From: an uncultured Oscillospiraceae bacterium
GTDB lineage: Bacteria; Bacillota; Clostridia; Oscillospirales; Oscillospiraceae
Reading direction: 5' to 3'
Assembly: GCA_910579485.1 (NCBI GenBank)
Contig: CAJTVO010000062.1
Span: 1 to 19,297 of the forward strand
Length of the DNA: 19,297 nt
The position numbers and the translations under genes are program-made. Below, in pieces: positions 7,599 through 16,500 of the stretch (positions within the stretch are counted from its first letter, which is position 1; each line of letters starts with the position of its first letter). A model generated the notes under the pieces. The model saw nothing but the letters and a program-made list of their open reading frames with translations, was not told the DNA's origin and ran no database searches.

Positions 7599-7605
7599 AA
7601 TGACT

Positions 7606-9687
7606 TTGCCCAAACAGAAACTCGTGATCGCGGAAAAGCCCGCTGTCGGCATGGCCCTGGCGAAGGTGCTGGGGTGCCACGGGAAAAGACCCGGCTATAT
7701 GATCGGCAGCGGCTATATCGTCAGCTGGTGTCTGGGCCATCTGGCGGGCTTAGCGGATGCCGCCGTCTACGACCCCAGCTTTGCCAAGTGGCGCTGGAAC
7801 GATCTGCCCATCATCCCCGACACCTGGCGCTTTACCCTGGACAAGAGCAAGACGGAGCAGTTTGCCGTCCTGCAAAAGCTGATGCGCCGGGAGGAGGTCA
7901 CGGAGGTCATCAACGCCTGCGACGCCGGACGGGAGGGGGAGCTGATCTTCCGCACCGCCTACCATCTGGCGGGCTGTACCCTGCCCATGAAACGGCTGTG
8001 GATCTCCAGCATGGAGGACGCCGCTATCCGGGAGGGCTTTGAGCATCTCCGTCCCGGCAGCGACTATGACGGCCTGTACCACGCCGCCCTGTGCCGCGCC
8101 AAGGCGGACTGGCTGGTGGGCATCAACGCCACCCGCCTGTTTTCTGTCATGTACCGCCATACCCTCAACGTGGGCCGGGTCATGTCCCCCACCCTGGCCC
8201 TGCTGGTCCAGCGGGAGGCGGAGATCGGGGCCTTTGAGCCGGAGCCGTTCTACACCGTGGAGCTGGACTGCGGCGGCGTCACCTTCGCCGGGGAGCGGCT
8301 TTCCGACAAGGCGGAGGCAAAGGCCCTCGCTGACACCTGTAAGGACACTTTGGTGCTGGTCCAGAAGGTGGAGCGGAAGGAGAAGTCCGAGAAGGCCCCC
8401 GCCCTCTATGACCTCACCACCCTCCAGCGGGAGGCCAACCGGACCCTGGGCTACACCGCCCAGCAGACCCTGACGTATTTGCAGGCCCTCTATGAGAAGA
8501 AACTGTGTACCTACCCCCGGACGGACAGCCGGTATCTGACGGAGGACATGAAGGGCAATGTTCCCGCTCTGGCGTTCATCGCCGCCGTCCTGTGCGGGGA
8601 GAAGGAGCCGGAGACGGTACTGGCCTCCCAGGTCTGCGACAACGGGAAGGTCAGCGACCACCATGCCATCGTCCCCACCAAGACCGCCGCCACCGGCATC
8701 AATATTGGCGATCTGCCCACGGGAGAGCGGGAAGTCCTGCTCCTGGTGGCCCGTTCCCTTCTCCGGGCGGTCTGTCCGGCCTACCGCTGCGCTGAAACCG
8801 CTGTGACGGCGGAGTGCGGCGGACATACGTTCACCGCCAAGGGGAAGGAGGTCCTGGAGCTGGGCTGGAGGGCTTACGCCAATAAAGAACCCTCCGAGGA
8901 CGCTGCCTTGCCGGAGGGCCTGACCCAGGATGCGGCCCTGACCGCGAAGGAGGTCCGGGTGAAGGAGGGCAAGACGGCCCCTCCGAAACACTTTACGGAG
9001 GACACTATCCTGGCCTCTATGGAGACAGCCGGTGTGGACGATATGCCGGAGGATGTGGAGCGGAAGGGCATCGGGACCCCCGCCACCCGTGCCTCCATCC
9101 TGGAAAAGCTGGTGTCCGCTGGCTTTGTGGAGCGGAAGAAAGCCAAGAAGATCACAAGCCTCATTCCCACCCAGGAGGGCAATTCCCTCATCACCGTCCT
9201 GCCGGAGCAGCTGCAATCCCCGCTGCTGACGGCGGAGTGGGAGAACCGGCTGAAACAGGTGGAGCGGGGCGAGCTGTCCCCGGAGGACTTCATGGAGGCC
9301 ATCGCCGCTATGGTGCGGGAGCTGGCGGCGACCTGTTCCCCGGTTCCTGGCGGCGAGATTTTGTTCCCCTCCGGCAAGGAGAGCGTTGGCCCCTGCCCCC
9401 GGTGCAGCGGGAATGTCACTGAGAGCAAGAAGGGCTTTTTCTGCGAAAATCCCTCCTGCCGGTTTGCCCTCTGGAAGGACAACCGCTTTTTCGCCGCCAA
9501 GAAGAAGGACTTCGACAAGAACGCCGCCTCCGCCCTGCTGAACGAGGGCAAGCTCCATCTCACCGGCTGCTGGTCCGAGAAAACGAAAAAGACCTATGAT
9601 GCCACGGTCTACCTGGAGGACGATGGGGAGAAAACCAACTACCGGCTGAAGTTTGACAATGGAAAGAGCAGCAACGGAAACGGCTGA
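7606..9687 (+). CDS. topB: DNA topoisomerase III (type IA)
   Basis: About 693 residues from TTG 7606 (ATG 7600 would add two residues but is too close to the AAGGAGG). It relaxes or decatenates DNA through a transient 5'-phosphotyrosine on single-stranded DNA, and in conjugative elements would resolve strands during processing or replication. The Toprim domain opens with LVIAEKPAV (the catalytic Glu is in EKP) and has CDAGREGELIFR at about residues 105-116. The usual DxD of type IA enzymes therefore reads D-A-G here, a form I associate with this mobile-element subgroup. The active-site Tyr is in CTYPRTDSRYL (Tyr303). A zinc ribbon near the C-terminus has C597, C600, C613 and C618. The protein looks complete. 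The next gene begins inside its 3' end. Confidence 0.94.
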   Translation: MPKQKLVIAEKPAVGMALAKVLGCHGKRPGYMIGSGYIVSWCLGHLAGLADAAVYDPSFAKWRWNDLPIIPDTWRFTLDKSKTEQFAVLQKLMRREEVTEVINACDAGREGELIFRTAYHLAGCTLPMKRLWISSMEDAAIREGFEHLRPGSDYDGLYHAALCRAKADWLVGINATRLFSVMYRHTLNVGRVMSPTLALLVQREAEIGAFEPEPFYTVELDCGGVTFAGERLSDKAEAKALADTCKDTLVLVQKVERKEKSEKAPALYDLTTLQREANRTLGYTAQQTLTYLQALYEKKLCTYPRTDSRYLTEDMKGNVPALAFIAAVLCGEKEPETVLASQVCDNGKVSDHHAIVPTKTAATGINIGDLPTGEREVLLLVARSLLRAVCPAYRCAETAVTAECGGHTFTAKGKEVLELGWRAYANKEPSEDAALPEGLTQDAALTAKEVRVKEGKTAPPKHFTEDTILASMETAGVDDMPEDVERKGIGTPATRASILEKLVSAGFVERKKAKKITSLIPTQEGNSLITVLPEQLQSPLLTAEWENRLKQVERGELSPEDFMEAIAAMVRELAATCSPVPGGEILFPSGKESVGPCPRCSGNVTESKKGFFCENPSCRFALWKDNRFFAAKKKDFDKNAASALLNEGKLHLTGCWSEKTKKTYDATVYLEDDGEKTNYRLKFDNGKSSNGNG

Positions 9688-10054
9688 CCTCCCCCGCATG
9701 ACCGAAAAGCAGTTTTCCAGGGCCAAAAAGCTCCTGCGCCGCCTGTGCGCCAACTACGACCGGGGGAACTGCCTGCTGCTGGATGACGGCTATGACTCCT
9801 GCCCCTGTCCCCAGCTGATCTCCAACACCCTGCTGTGCCGCTATTTCCGCTCCGCCGTCCTCCCGGCTGATCAGGAGCTGTGCGAAGAGATTTTGGGGGC
9901 CTGTCTGAAATACTGCGCCGGGTGCGGCAGTCCCTTTGTGGCGGTGGCGAGAAACACGATTTACTGTCCGATCTGTGCGGCGGACCGGGTAAGGCGGAGC
10001 AAACGCAGATGGGCGGCAAAAAACAGGATGCAGAGTAGAAAAAGTAGGGCTTAA
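9659..10054 (+). CDS. Cys_rich_VLP domain protein
   Basis: 131 residues from ATG 9659, overlapping the last 29 bases of topB in another frame. Alternative starts are TTG 9653 and ATG 9698 (MTEKQFSRAKK); none has a strong ribosome-binding site, so coupling to topB is likely. The body matches the Cys_rich_VLP family: RRLCANYDRGNCLLLDDG, then CPCPQLISNTLLCRYFRSAV and the VLP signature in SAVLPADQ. It ends with two further cysteine pairs, CAGCG and CPIC, and a very basic tail (RVRRSKRRWAAKNRMQSRKS). Together these suggest a zinc-binding nucleic-acid-binding protein. The function is unknown. The 3' end of the gene overlaps the first arm of the inverted repeat described next. Confidence 0.85.
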   Translation: MERAATETADLPRMTEKQFSRAKKLLRRLCANYDRGNCLLLDDGYDSCPCPQLISNTLLCRYFRSAVLPADQELCEEILGACLKYCAGCGSPFVAVARNTIYCPICAADRVRRSKRRWAAKNRMQSRKSRA

Positions 10055-10147
10055 AAGTCCCGTGTTTACAGGGGTTTCAGAGGCCGGAACTGATGGGGGC
10101 TGTATGATTTCATTCCCGCCCCCGAAAACCGGCCTTACTTTTTCTAC
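10035..10147 (+). promoter_or_regulatory. Attenuator-like structured leader before the ArdC/YodL gene
   Basis: GTAGAAAAAGTAGGGC (10035-10050) and GCCTTACTTTTTCTAC (10132-10147) are inverted repeats with a single mismatch. Nested inside, AGGCCGG (10081-10087) pairs with CCGGCCT (10129-10135), and GGGGGC (10095-10100) pairs with GCCCCC (10118-10123). The inner stem ends directly at TACTTTTT, like an intrinsic terminator. The outer repeat would use the same bases (10132-10140) and mask the T run. The two folds are mutually exclusive, which is the geometry of an attenuator. The left arm lies in the last codons of the Cys_rich_VLP gene, so ribosomes there could influence the choice. Confidence 0.5.
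10081..10143 (+). terminator. Possible intrinsic terminator with a two-part GC stem and short T tract
   Basis: The outer stem AGGCCGG/CCGGCCT encloses GGGGGC/GCCCCC and is followed by TACTTTTTC at 10136-10144. The loop is long and the T run is only five bases, so efficiency is uncertain. It would separate the topB unit from the ArdC/YodL gene. Confidence 0.45.
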
Positions 10148-10171
10148 ATCATCACATCGAAAGGAGATGCT

Positions 10172-12721
10172 ATGGCAGAGAAAAAATCCAACCGGGAAAA
10201 GCTCAAAGAGATCACCGACAGCATTGAGCAGGGTATCAAGGAGCTGTTTCAGAGCGACAAGTACGCTGAGTATCTGCGTACCATGTCCAAATTTCACAGC
10301 TATTCGGTGCGAAACACTATCCTCATCCATATGCAGCGGCCTGACGCCACCGCCGTGGCCGGTTTCAACGCCTGGAAGAACAAATTCCAGCGCCATGTGA
10401 AGAAGGGCGAGAAGGGCATCACTATCCTGGCCCCCACGCCCTTCAAAAAGACCATTGAGGAGAAAAAACTGGACCCGGTGACAAAATCCCCCATGTTAGA
10501 CCATAATGGCAATGTTATCATGGAGGAAAAAGAAGTCGAAATTCCCATGTTCCGCCCGGTGAAGGTCTTTGACGTGTCCCAGACCGAGGGCAAGCCCCTT
10601 CCCCAGCTGTCCAGCCCCCTGACCGGCGATGTGCAGAATTATGAGATTTTCATGGAGGCCCTGCGGCGGACTTCTCCGGTTCCTATCGACTTCAAGCCGC
10701 TGGAGCCGAGTATGGACGGCTTTTTCAGCAGCGACAGCCAATCCATCACCCTTCGGGAGGGGATGAGCGAAGTCCAAACCATCTGCGCCGCCGTCCATGA
10801 GATCACCCACTCTCTGCTGCATAACCGGGAGAAGGAGCGCCTTTCCGCTGCTGCCGGGACAGATCAGGCGGAGAAGGTCAAGCCCAAAGACCGCAACACC
10901 GAGGAAGTGGAGGCCGAGAGCGTCTCCTATGCCGTCTGCCAATACTACGGCATCGAAACCGGCGAGAACAGTTTAGGCTATATCGCCACCTGGAGCAAGG
11001 ACAGGTCCCTGCCGGAGCTGAAAGCCAGTCTGGACACCATCGGCAAGACCGCCAACCAGCTCATCACCGATATTGACCGCCATTTCAAGGAAATTTGCAA
11101 GGAGCGAGGCGTTGACCTGACCCAGCCGGAGCAGTCTGCGTCGGAACAGCCTGATACGCCGGATCGCTTTGCCGCTGATCTCTATGACTTCATGGACCGG
11201 CTTTACCGGGAGGGGACCTTGGAGCATCCCTTTACCCAGGACAGCAAGCAGCAGTTCATTGAGGAAATCATCATGGAAATGGAGAATAATTACTGGATCG
11301 AGATCCGTTCTCCGCTGGAAAGTGTTATGGAGAGTACCGGCGCAGACGAGGCCAAATCGCTGCTTGCCCGCCTGGAACGTATCGAAATGGAGAACCGCCA
11401 GCCGGAACAGGCCGTGCCGGAGGCCGATGTCCCCGTGGAACCGCAGGCGGATGTTCAGCCGGAGCCGGATGCCGTTCTCTACCTGTCCGAAAGCGGCCTA
11501 TATCTGCATATCCAGAGAACGGATGACGGCTGGGACTACTCCGTCTACAACAAAAACAGTCTGCGCCTGGAGGACGGCGGGCAGCTGGACGCGCCGGAAA
11601 TGAGCCTTTCCGCCGTCACCGACCAGATACGGACGATGTACGGCATGGACCATATTGCCCTGCACCCTGTCCCGCTGGAGATGGTGGACACCCTGCGGGA
11701 GGCCGCTGACCGGGCGGCACAGGCGGAGGCGGAGATCGAGGAACAGTACCCTGACCCCCTGGAAAAGCTGCGGGACCATATCGCCGCTGAGGATGACGCC
11801 CTGTGGGACACCGTTCTGGATGAGTACCCCATGCCGGACCCCGTTTTTCTCCCTGACGAGCTGGAGCAGAGCTGCGGCTACATGGACGGCGACCTCCTGC
11901 CCCTGTCCAAAGAACGGGCGGCGGAGCTGTTGGAGCGTGACCTGACGATCTATGCCATCGTGGACGGTGGGCAGGCGGAGATGGTCTTTGACCGGGATGA
12001 TCTGAACGAGCGCCCGCCCGATATGATGTTTGGCGTTCCCATTGAGGAATGGGAGGCCAGCCCCGACTTTCACCAGCTCATTGCGGACCGGATGAACCAC
12101 CAGGAGGAACGGGAGCGGGCCTTTCTCGACCACGGCGGGGACTGTTTCGCTATCTATCAGATCAAGGACGATGACCCTGACCGCCTGCGCTTTATGGATA
12201 TGGACTGGCTGATCTCTAAGGGCCTGACGGTGGACCGGGCCAACTACGAGCTGGCCTATACCGGGGAAATGGCCTGCGGGCTTGGGTCCACCGCCTTGGA
12301 AAAACTGTATCAGAAATTCAACACCGACCACCCTGCGGACTATCACCGGCCCTCCATGTCCGTCAGCGACATCCTTGCGGTCAAACAGGACGGCGTGGTA
12401 TCCTGCCATTACTGCGACAGTATTGGCTTTGCGAGAGTGCCGGACTTCATCAAGCCGGAAAATTATCTGAAATCGGCGGAAATGTCTATGGAAGATGATT
12501 ACGGCATGATCGACGGCATCATCAACAACGGCCCAAAGGAGCCTACCGTGGCCCAGCTGGAGCAGCAGGCCCGGTCTGGCCAGCCTATCTCCCTCATGGA
12601 GCTGGCGGCAGCTACTCACCGGGAAGAGCAGGAAAAGAAACAGTCTGTGCGGGAGAAACTGAAAAATCAGCCCAGGCAGAAACGGACAGCGCCCAAAAAA
12701 AGCGCGGAAAGGGGCAGGTGA
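10172..12721 (+). CDS. ArdC-like / YodL / DUF4316 polyvalent antirestriction protein
   Basis: 849 residues, ATG 10172 with AAAGGAG at 10160-10166. The N-terminal region (about 1-110) is ArdC-N-like (KFHSYSVRNTILIHMQRPDA, then AGFNAWKNKFQRHVKKGEKG), a single-stranded-DNA-binding antirestriction domain of plasmids. A zincin-type HEITH motif lies at residues 209-213, with a Glu-rich helix EEVEAESVSYAVCQYYG starting at 244 that would supply the third metal ligand. An acidic linker and an LPD-like segment (YLSESGLYLHIQRTDDGWDY) follow. A YodL domain begins near residue 658 (CFAIYQIKDDDPDRLRFMDM, then HPADYHRPSMSVSDILAV), and a DUF4316-like basic C-terminus ends the protein. Polyvalent proteins of conjugative elements are thought to enter or act early in the recipient to protect the DNA; that role is inferred here. 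Confidence 0.87.
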   Translation: MAEKKSNREKLKEITDSIEQGIKELFQSDKYAEYLRTMSKFHSYSVRNTILIHMQRPDATAVAGFNAWKNKFQRHVKKGEKGITILAPTPFKKTIEEKKLDPVTKSPMLDHNGNVIMEEKEVEIPMFRPVKVFDVSQTEGKPLPQLSSPLTGDVQNYEIFMEALRRTSPVPIDFKPLEPSMDGFFSSDSQSITLREGMSEVQTICAAVHEITHSLLHNREKERLSAAAGTDQAEKVKPKDRNTEEVEAESVSYAVCQYYGIETGENSLGYIATWSKDRSLPELKASLDTIGKTANQLITDIDRHFKEICKERGVDLTQPEQSASEQPDTPDRFAADLYDFMDRLYREGTLEHPFTQDSKQQFIEEIIMEMENNYWIEIRSPLESVMESTGADEAKSLLARLERIEMENRQPEQAVPEADVPVEPQADVQPEPDAVLYLSESGLYLHIQRTDDGWDYSVYNKNSLRLEDGGQLDAPEMSLSAVTDQIRTMYGMDHIALHPVPLEMVDTLREAADRAAQAEAEIEEQYPDPLEKLRDHIAAEDDALWDTVLDEYPMPDPVFLPDELEQSCGYMDGDLLPLSKERAAELLERDLTIYAIVDGGQAEMVFDRDDLNERPPDMMFGVPIEEWEASPDFHQLIADRMNHQEERERAFLDHGGDCFAIYQIKDDDPDRLRFMDMDWLISKGLTVDRANYELAYTGEMACGLGSTALEKLYQKFNTDHPADYHRPSMSVSDILAVKQDGVVSCHYCDSIGFARVPDFIKPENYLKSAEMSMEDDYGMIDGIINNGPKEPTVAQLEQQARSGQPISLMELAAATHREEQEKKQSVREKLKNQPRQKRTAPKKSAERGR

Positions 12722-12725
12722 TCTT

Positions 12726-13301
12726 ATGGCGGATGGACGGTATGACATTACGCTGGACGATGTTCCGGCGCAGATCGTGGAGATCGCCCAGGTCGGCGTA
12801 CCCATCGGCTACATCAACCGCCGCACGGACCCCGGCTATATGCTGGCAAACGGTACGGCGCTGCTGGAGAGCGAGAAGGACGAGGCCGGTTTCTATGTGG
12901 GCGGCGCTGGCATGGACGGGATGTATCTGCGGACGCCTGCGCGGTATGAGCCGGTCCGGGACGAGGACGGTGCTGTGATCGCCTTTCGCCGCATGAACGA
13001 GTACCTGACCGGTTTTACCCCCGAAGAACAGGAACTCATCTATGAATATGGCATGAATACCCCGGAGCATCTGGTTGAGGACCTGACTGCCGCCCTGCCC
13101 CATCTGAAAAAGGCCCCCCAGGTCTATGACTTGTTCGACAGCACGGCGAAAAAGCTGCGTCAGATCCCCCCGGACAAGTGCCGCCGTCTGATGGCGGATA
13201 TTCGGGCGGCGTACAAGGGGCGGCAGGAGCAGTCCATCCGGGAGCGCCAGCGGGCCGCTGAAAAGTCCGCCAAAAAGAAGAGAAGGAGTTTTGAGAGATG
13301 A
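12726..13301 (+). CDS. Conjugative-element protein of unknown function with basic tail
   Basis: 191 residues, ATG 12726 four bases after the preceding stop, with AGGTG overlapping that stop. I recognise no named domain. The N-terminal half is predicted beta-rich (YDITLDDVPAQIVEIAQVGV, then GFYVGGAGMDGMYLRTPARY). The middle is helical (EEQELIYEYGMNTPEHLVED). The last 35 residues are strongly basic (KGRQEQSIRERQRAAEKSAK and KKKRRSFER), suggesting contact with nucleic acid or a helical tail. It is coupled to the TTRAP gene by an ATGA overlap, placing it with the polyvalent and transfer-assist genes. Confidence 0.75.
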   Translation: MADGRYDITLDDVPAQIVEIAQVGVPIGYINRRTDPGYMLANGTALLESEKDEAGFYVGGAGMDGMYLRTPARYEPVRDEDGAVIAFRRMNEYLTGFTPEEQELIYEYGMNTPEHLVEDLTAALPHLKKAPQVYDLFDSTAKKLRQIPPDKCRRLMADIRAAYKGRQEQSIRERQRAAEKSAKKKRRSFER

Positions 13302-13537
13302 ACGACTTTACATTTGAGGAACGGAGCCTGATGTGCATTTACAGCGGGTCCGGCACACGCACCGGCCTGATCGCCGCCCTGGAGGATATGCGGGGCTATT
13401 TGCAGCCGGACGAGGATGATCTGCGGGAGCTGACCGACAGCGCCCTCGCCAAACTGCGGCGCATGACCGATGCCGACTTTGAGGCCGTGGACCTCTACCC
13501 GGACTTCGACCCGGAGGACCCTGCCTATGGCGGATAA
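13298..13537 (+). CDS. TTRAP family transposon-transfer assisting protein
   Basis: 79 residues, ATG 13298 with AAGGAG at 13283-13288, overlapping the previous stop as ATGA. The sequence FTFEERSLMCIYSGSGTRTG, then LIAALEDMRGYL, LRELTDSALAKL and MTDADFEAV matches the small TTRAP family carried by clostridial conjugative elements. It is acidic with a short Asp/Glu/Pro C-terminus. The family is named for assisting transposon transfer; I know of no biochemical activity. It overlaps the next gene by 11 bases. Confidence 0.87.
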   Translation: MNDFTFEERSLMCIYSGSGTRTGLIAALEDMRGYLQPDEDDLRELTDSALAKLRRMTDADFEAVDLYPDFDPEDPAYGG

Positions 13538-16500
13538 GGTCCTGGAATATCTTCAGCTGTCCGAGCGGGCTACACGGCAAATCTCTGGCAGCTACAAGGA
13601 GTGGACCGGCTTTTTAACCACTGCCGCCAGATTATATAAATATCCGTTTTGCGAGCAGCTGCTTATCTACGCCCAGCGGCCTGATGCCACTGCCTGCGCC
13701 GACTACGACCTCTGGAACAAGCAGATGCGCCGGTATGTGCTGCGGGGGGCCAAGGGTATCGCCCTCATTGACACCAGCACCGGAAAAAACAAGGTGCGCT
13801 ATGTCTTTGACGTGTCCGACACCGGGGAGAAGGAGAATGCCCGCCGCCCCTGGCTGTGGCAGTACCGCCCGGAACATCAGCAGGCCGTAGCCAATGCCCT
13901 GGAGAAGCGTTTTGGTGTTTCCGGTGAGAGCGGCCTTGCCGACCAGCTGGAGCAGATCGCCTCTGTGCTGGCGGGGGACTACTGGACGGAACATGGAAGT
14001 GAGCTGACCCGTATCGTTGACGGTAGTTTCCTGGAGGGGTATGATAGCGTCAACATCGGAGTGCAGTTCTGGCAGGCGGCTACCGTCAGCACCACCTATG
14101 CGCTTATGGCCCGCTGCGGCCTGGAACCGGAAACCCATTTCCAGCACGAGGACTTTTTGAGCGTGTTCGACTTCAACACCCTGGACACAGTGACGGAACT
14201 GGGGACGGCGATCAGCCAGAGCAGCGAACAGGTCCTGCGGGTGATCGAGGTCGCCATCAAGCAGTATGAGCGGGATAAAATCGCGGAAAGGAGAGCCGAG
14301 CATGAAAATGGAGCTGAATTACAAACAGGTGGGAGACGTTCTCCTGCCCCAGTTGGACCTGCCGGAACAGCCGGAACGGAGCCTGAGCAAGTACGGACTG
14401 ATGCGGCGGACGTATCTGAAGGAGAACTGTCCGGGCCTGTTCAACCGGCTGGTACTGAGGGGGACCCTGTATCAGCACCTGTTGGAGGTGGAGGACAGGG
14501 CGAACGAGATGCTGGAGGAGATGATGCCCTCCCTGGCGAAAACGGCGGGGGCCACGGAGGAACTGAAAGCCCGGAACCCCCTGGCGTGGGTGGGCCTGAT
14601 GAACTCCTGCAAGGCCCAGGCGGAGGAGATCATCCTGGCGGAACTGATCTACATCTGAATACTGAACCTGAACCGGAGGGACCGAGCGTGAAAGCGCCCG
14701 GTCCTTCTGTTGTTCCCCCTGCGGATGACGCACCGCCTGCCCCGGAACCTCCCGCACCTACCCCGGCCCTGCTGCGGGAGATCACCCAGGCCGACATTGA
14801 CGCCGCCCTCCAGGAGTGGAACGGCGATATGGACAGCAAGCGCCGGGTACAGCAGTATATGACCGACCATAGCCGGGAGAAGGGCGCGGCGGAGTGGCTG
14901 CGGAACGAGTACGGTGATGGCCTCCCGGCGTTCCCTGTCACCGCAGAGGGAGCGGCCACCGATCTGCCCTGGCCCAAGGTCCAGCGCCACCTCGCCAGAC
15001 TGGTGAAGGAGGACCGCTTTCTCTCGGGAGAAGAACGGGGTGAGGCCGCTGTGGAGGAACCGGAAAAGGATGCCCCGGCACAGCCCACCGTCCGGGAAAT
15101 CTTCGACCAGTACAAGCCCGTTGTGGCCGGTCTGGTGCTGGCGGACGTGGCCTATCAAAATGCCTGCCGCAATTCTGACAAAGAAACCGCCATCATCGAG
15201 GGCGATGCCGCAGTCAAACGGGCGGCGCTCACCGTCACGGAACCGGACTTCATGCGGCTGTACTTTGATATGCCCGACTTCCGCTACCGGCTGCATCGGG
15301 AGGTCATTGACGAAACCTATGCCGCCCTGTCCCAGCCCCAACAGGAGCTTGAGCCGGAACCGGCTGAGGCCGCTGTTGTTGCCCGTGACCCTCTGGCCCC
15401 GGCTTACAACGTGGGCGATACGGTCTATCTGGATAACACCGCCTTTGAGATCACCGACATCAACCTGTTTGAGGTACAGCTGCGGGACCCTGCGCAGACC
15501 TATCCCATCCTGCGTTCTGAGCCGAAGGAGCGCTTTGAAACGCTCCTGCAACGGGACAGCCGGAACAGCCATATTACGGATTTTCTGGCGGCTGACCTCA
15601 ATCAATTCAATGAGGACTTCCGGGAGGTCCTGACCTCCGGCCTACTGACCGACGAGGACAGAAATGAGATCATCGAATATTTTCGAGCCGGAAAAGGCAA
15701 TCGGGAAATGGGCGGTCTGCTGTCGGGACTTCTGGGCAACCGTGTAGACACTACGGAGCTTTCCACCGGCGAAATGGCGGACTATTTCACATCCGGCCTC
15801 TCCATGCGGATAGAAATTCTGAACGATGATGAAGTGAAAATTGCGAGTGCGGCGTACTCCTGGCATCAGATCGCCCCGGTGCTGCGTTCTCTGTGGCAGC
15901 AGGAATTGGACGGCTTTACCCGTGTGCCGGTCCAGCGGGAACCTGTCTGGCTGGAGGGAACACCCTCCTATCAGGTGGGGGATAAGGTTTCCTTCCAGTA
16001 CGGCGACCGTGAGATCAGCGGCACTATCGGCTATATCGGGGATTTGGATGTTCGTATCGACACCGGCCCCTACGCCTGGAGCAATCAGACCGTCAGCCGG
16101 GATTTCTTCGAGGACGCTATACGTCAGGACGACCGCAACGCCCATTTGTTCACCCAGGAGCCGGAGCTGGCCCCCGCGCCGGAGGTTACGCCGGGGACCG
16201 CCACCATTTACCCCGGCGATAAGAACGGCCTGCCCTTTGACATTATCGTTCAGCGCTTGCCCGTTGACGAACCGGAGCAGGCCCAGCCGGAGCAGACTGA
16301 CGCCCCTCAGAATTTCCACATCACAGACGATCATCTGGGCGAGGGCGGGCCGAAAGCAAAGTTCCGCATGAATGCCGAGGCCATCACCACCCTGCATGAG
16401 ATCGAATTTGACGGGCGGACCGCTACCCCGGAGGAACAGGAGATACTCTCCCGCTATGTGGGCTGGGGCGCTCTGGCAGATGCCTTTGACCCGGATAAGC

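Noticed and set aside
7750..9753. A 667-codon open frame on the minus strand opposite topB
   Set aside because: It mirrors topB codons in GC-rich DNA. The translation is low-information (Gly/Leu/Val/His rich) with no recognisable motif, while the plus strand is clearly topoisomerase III.
10062..10400. A plus-strand frame starting in the gap before the ArdC/YodL gene
   Set aside because: It lacks a ribosome-binding site, mostly overlaps the real gene in another frame and has no family resemblance. The gap is better explained as RNA structure.
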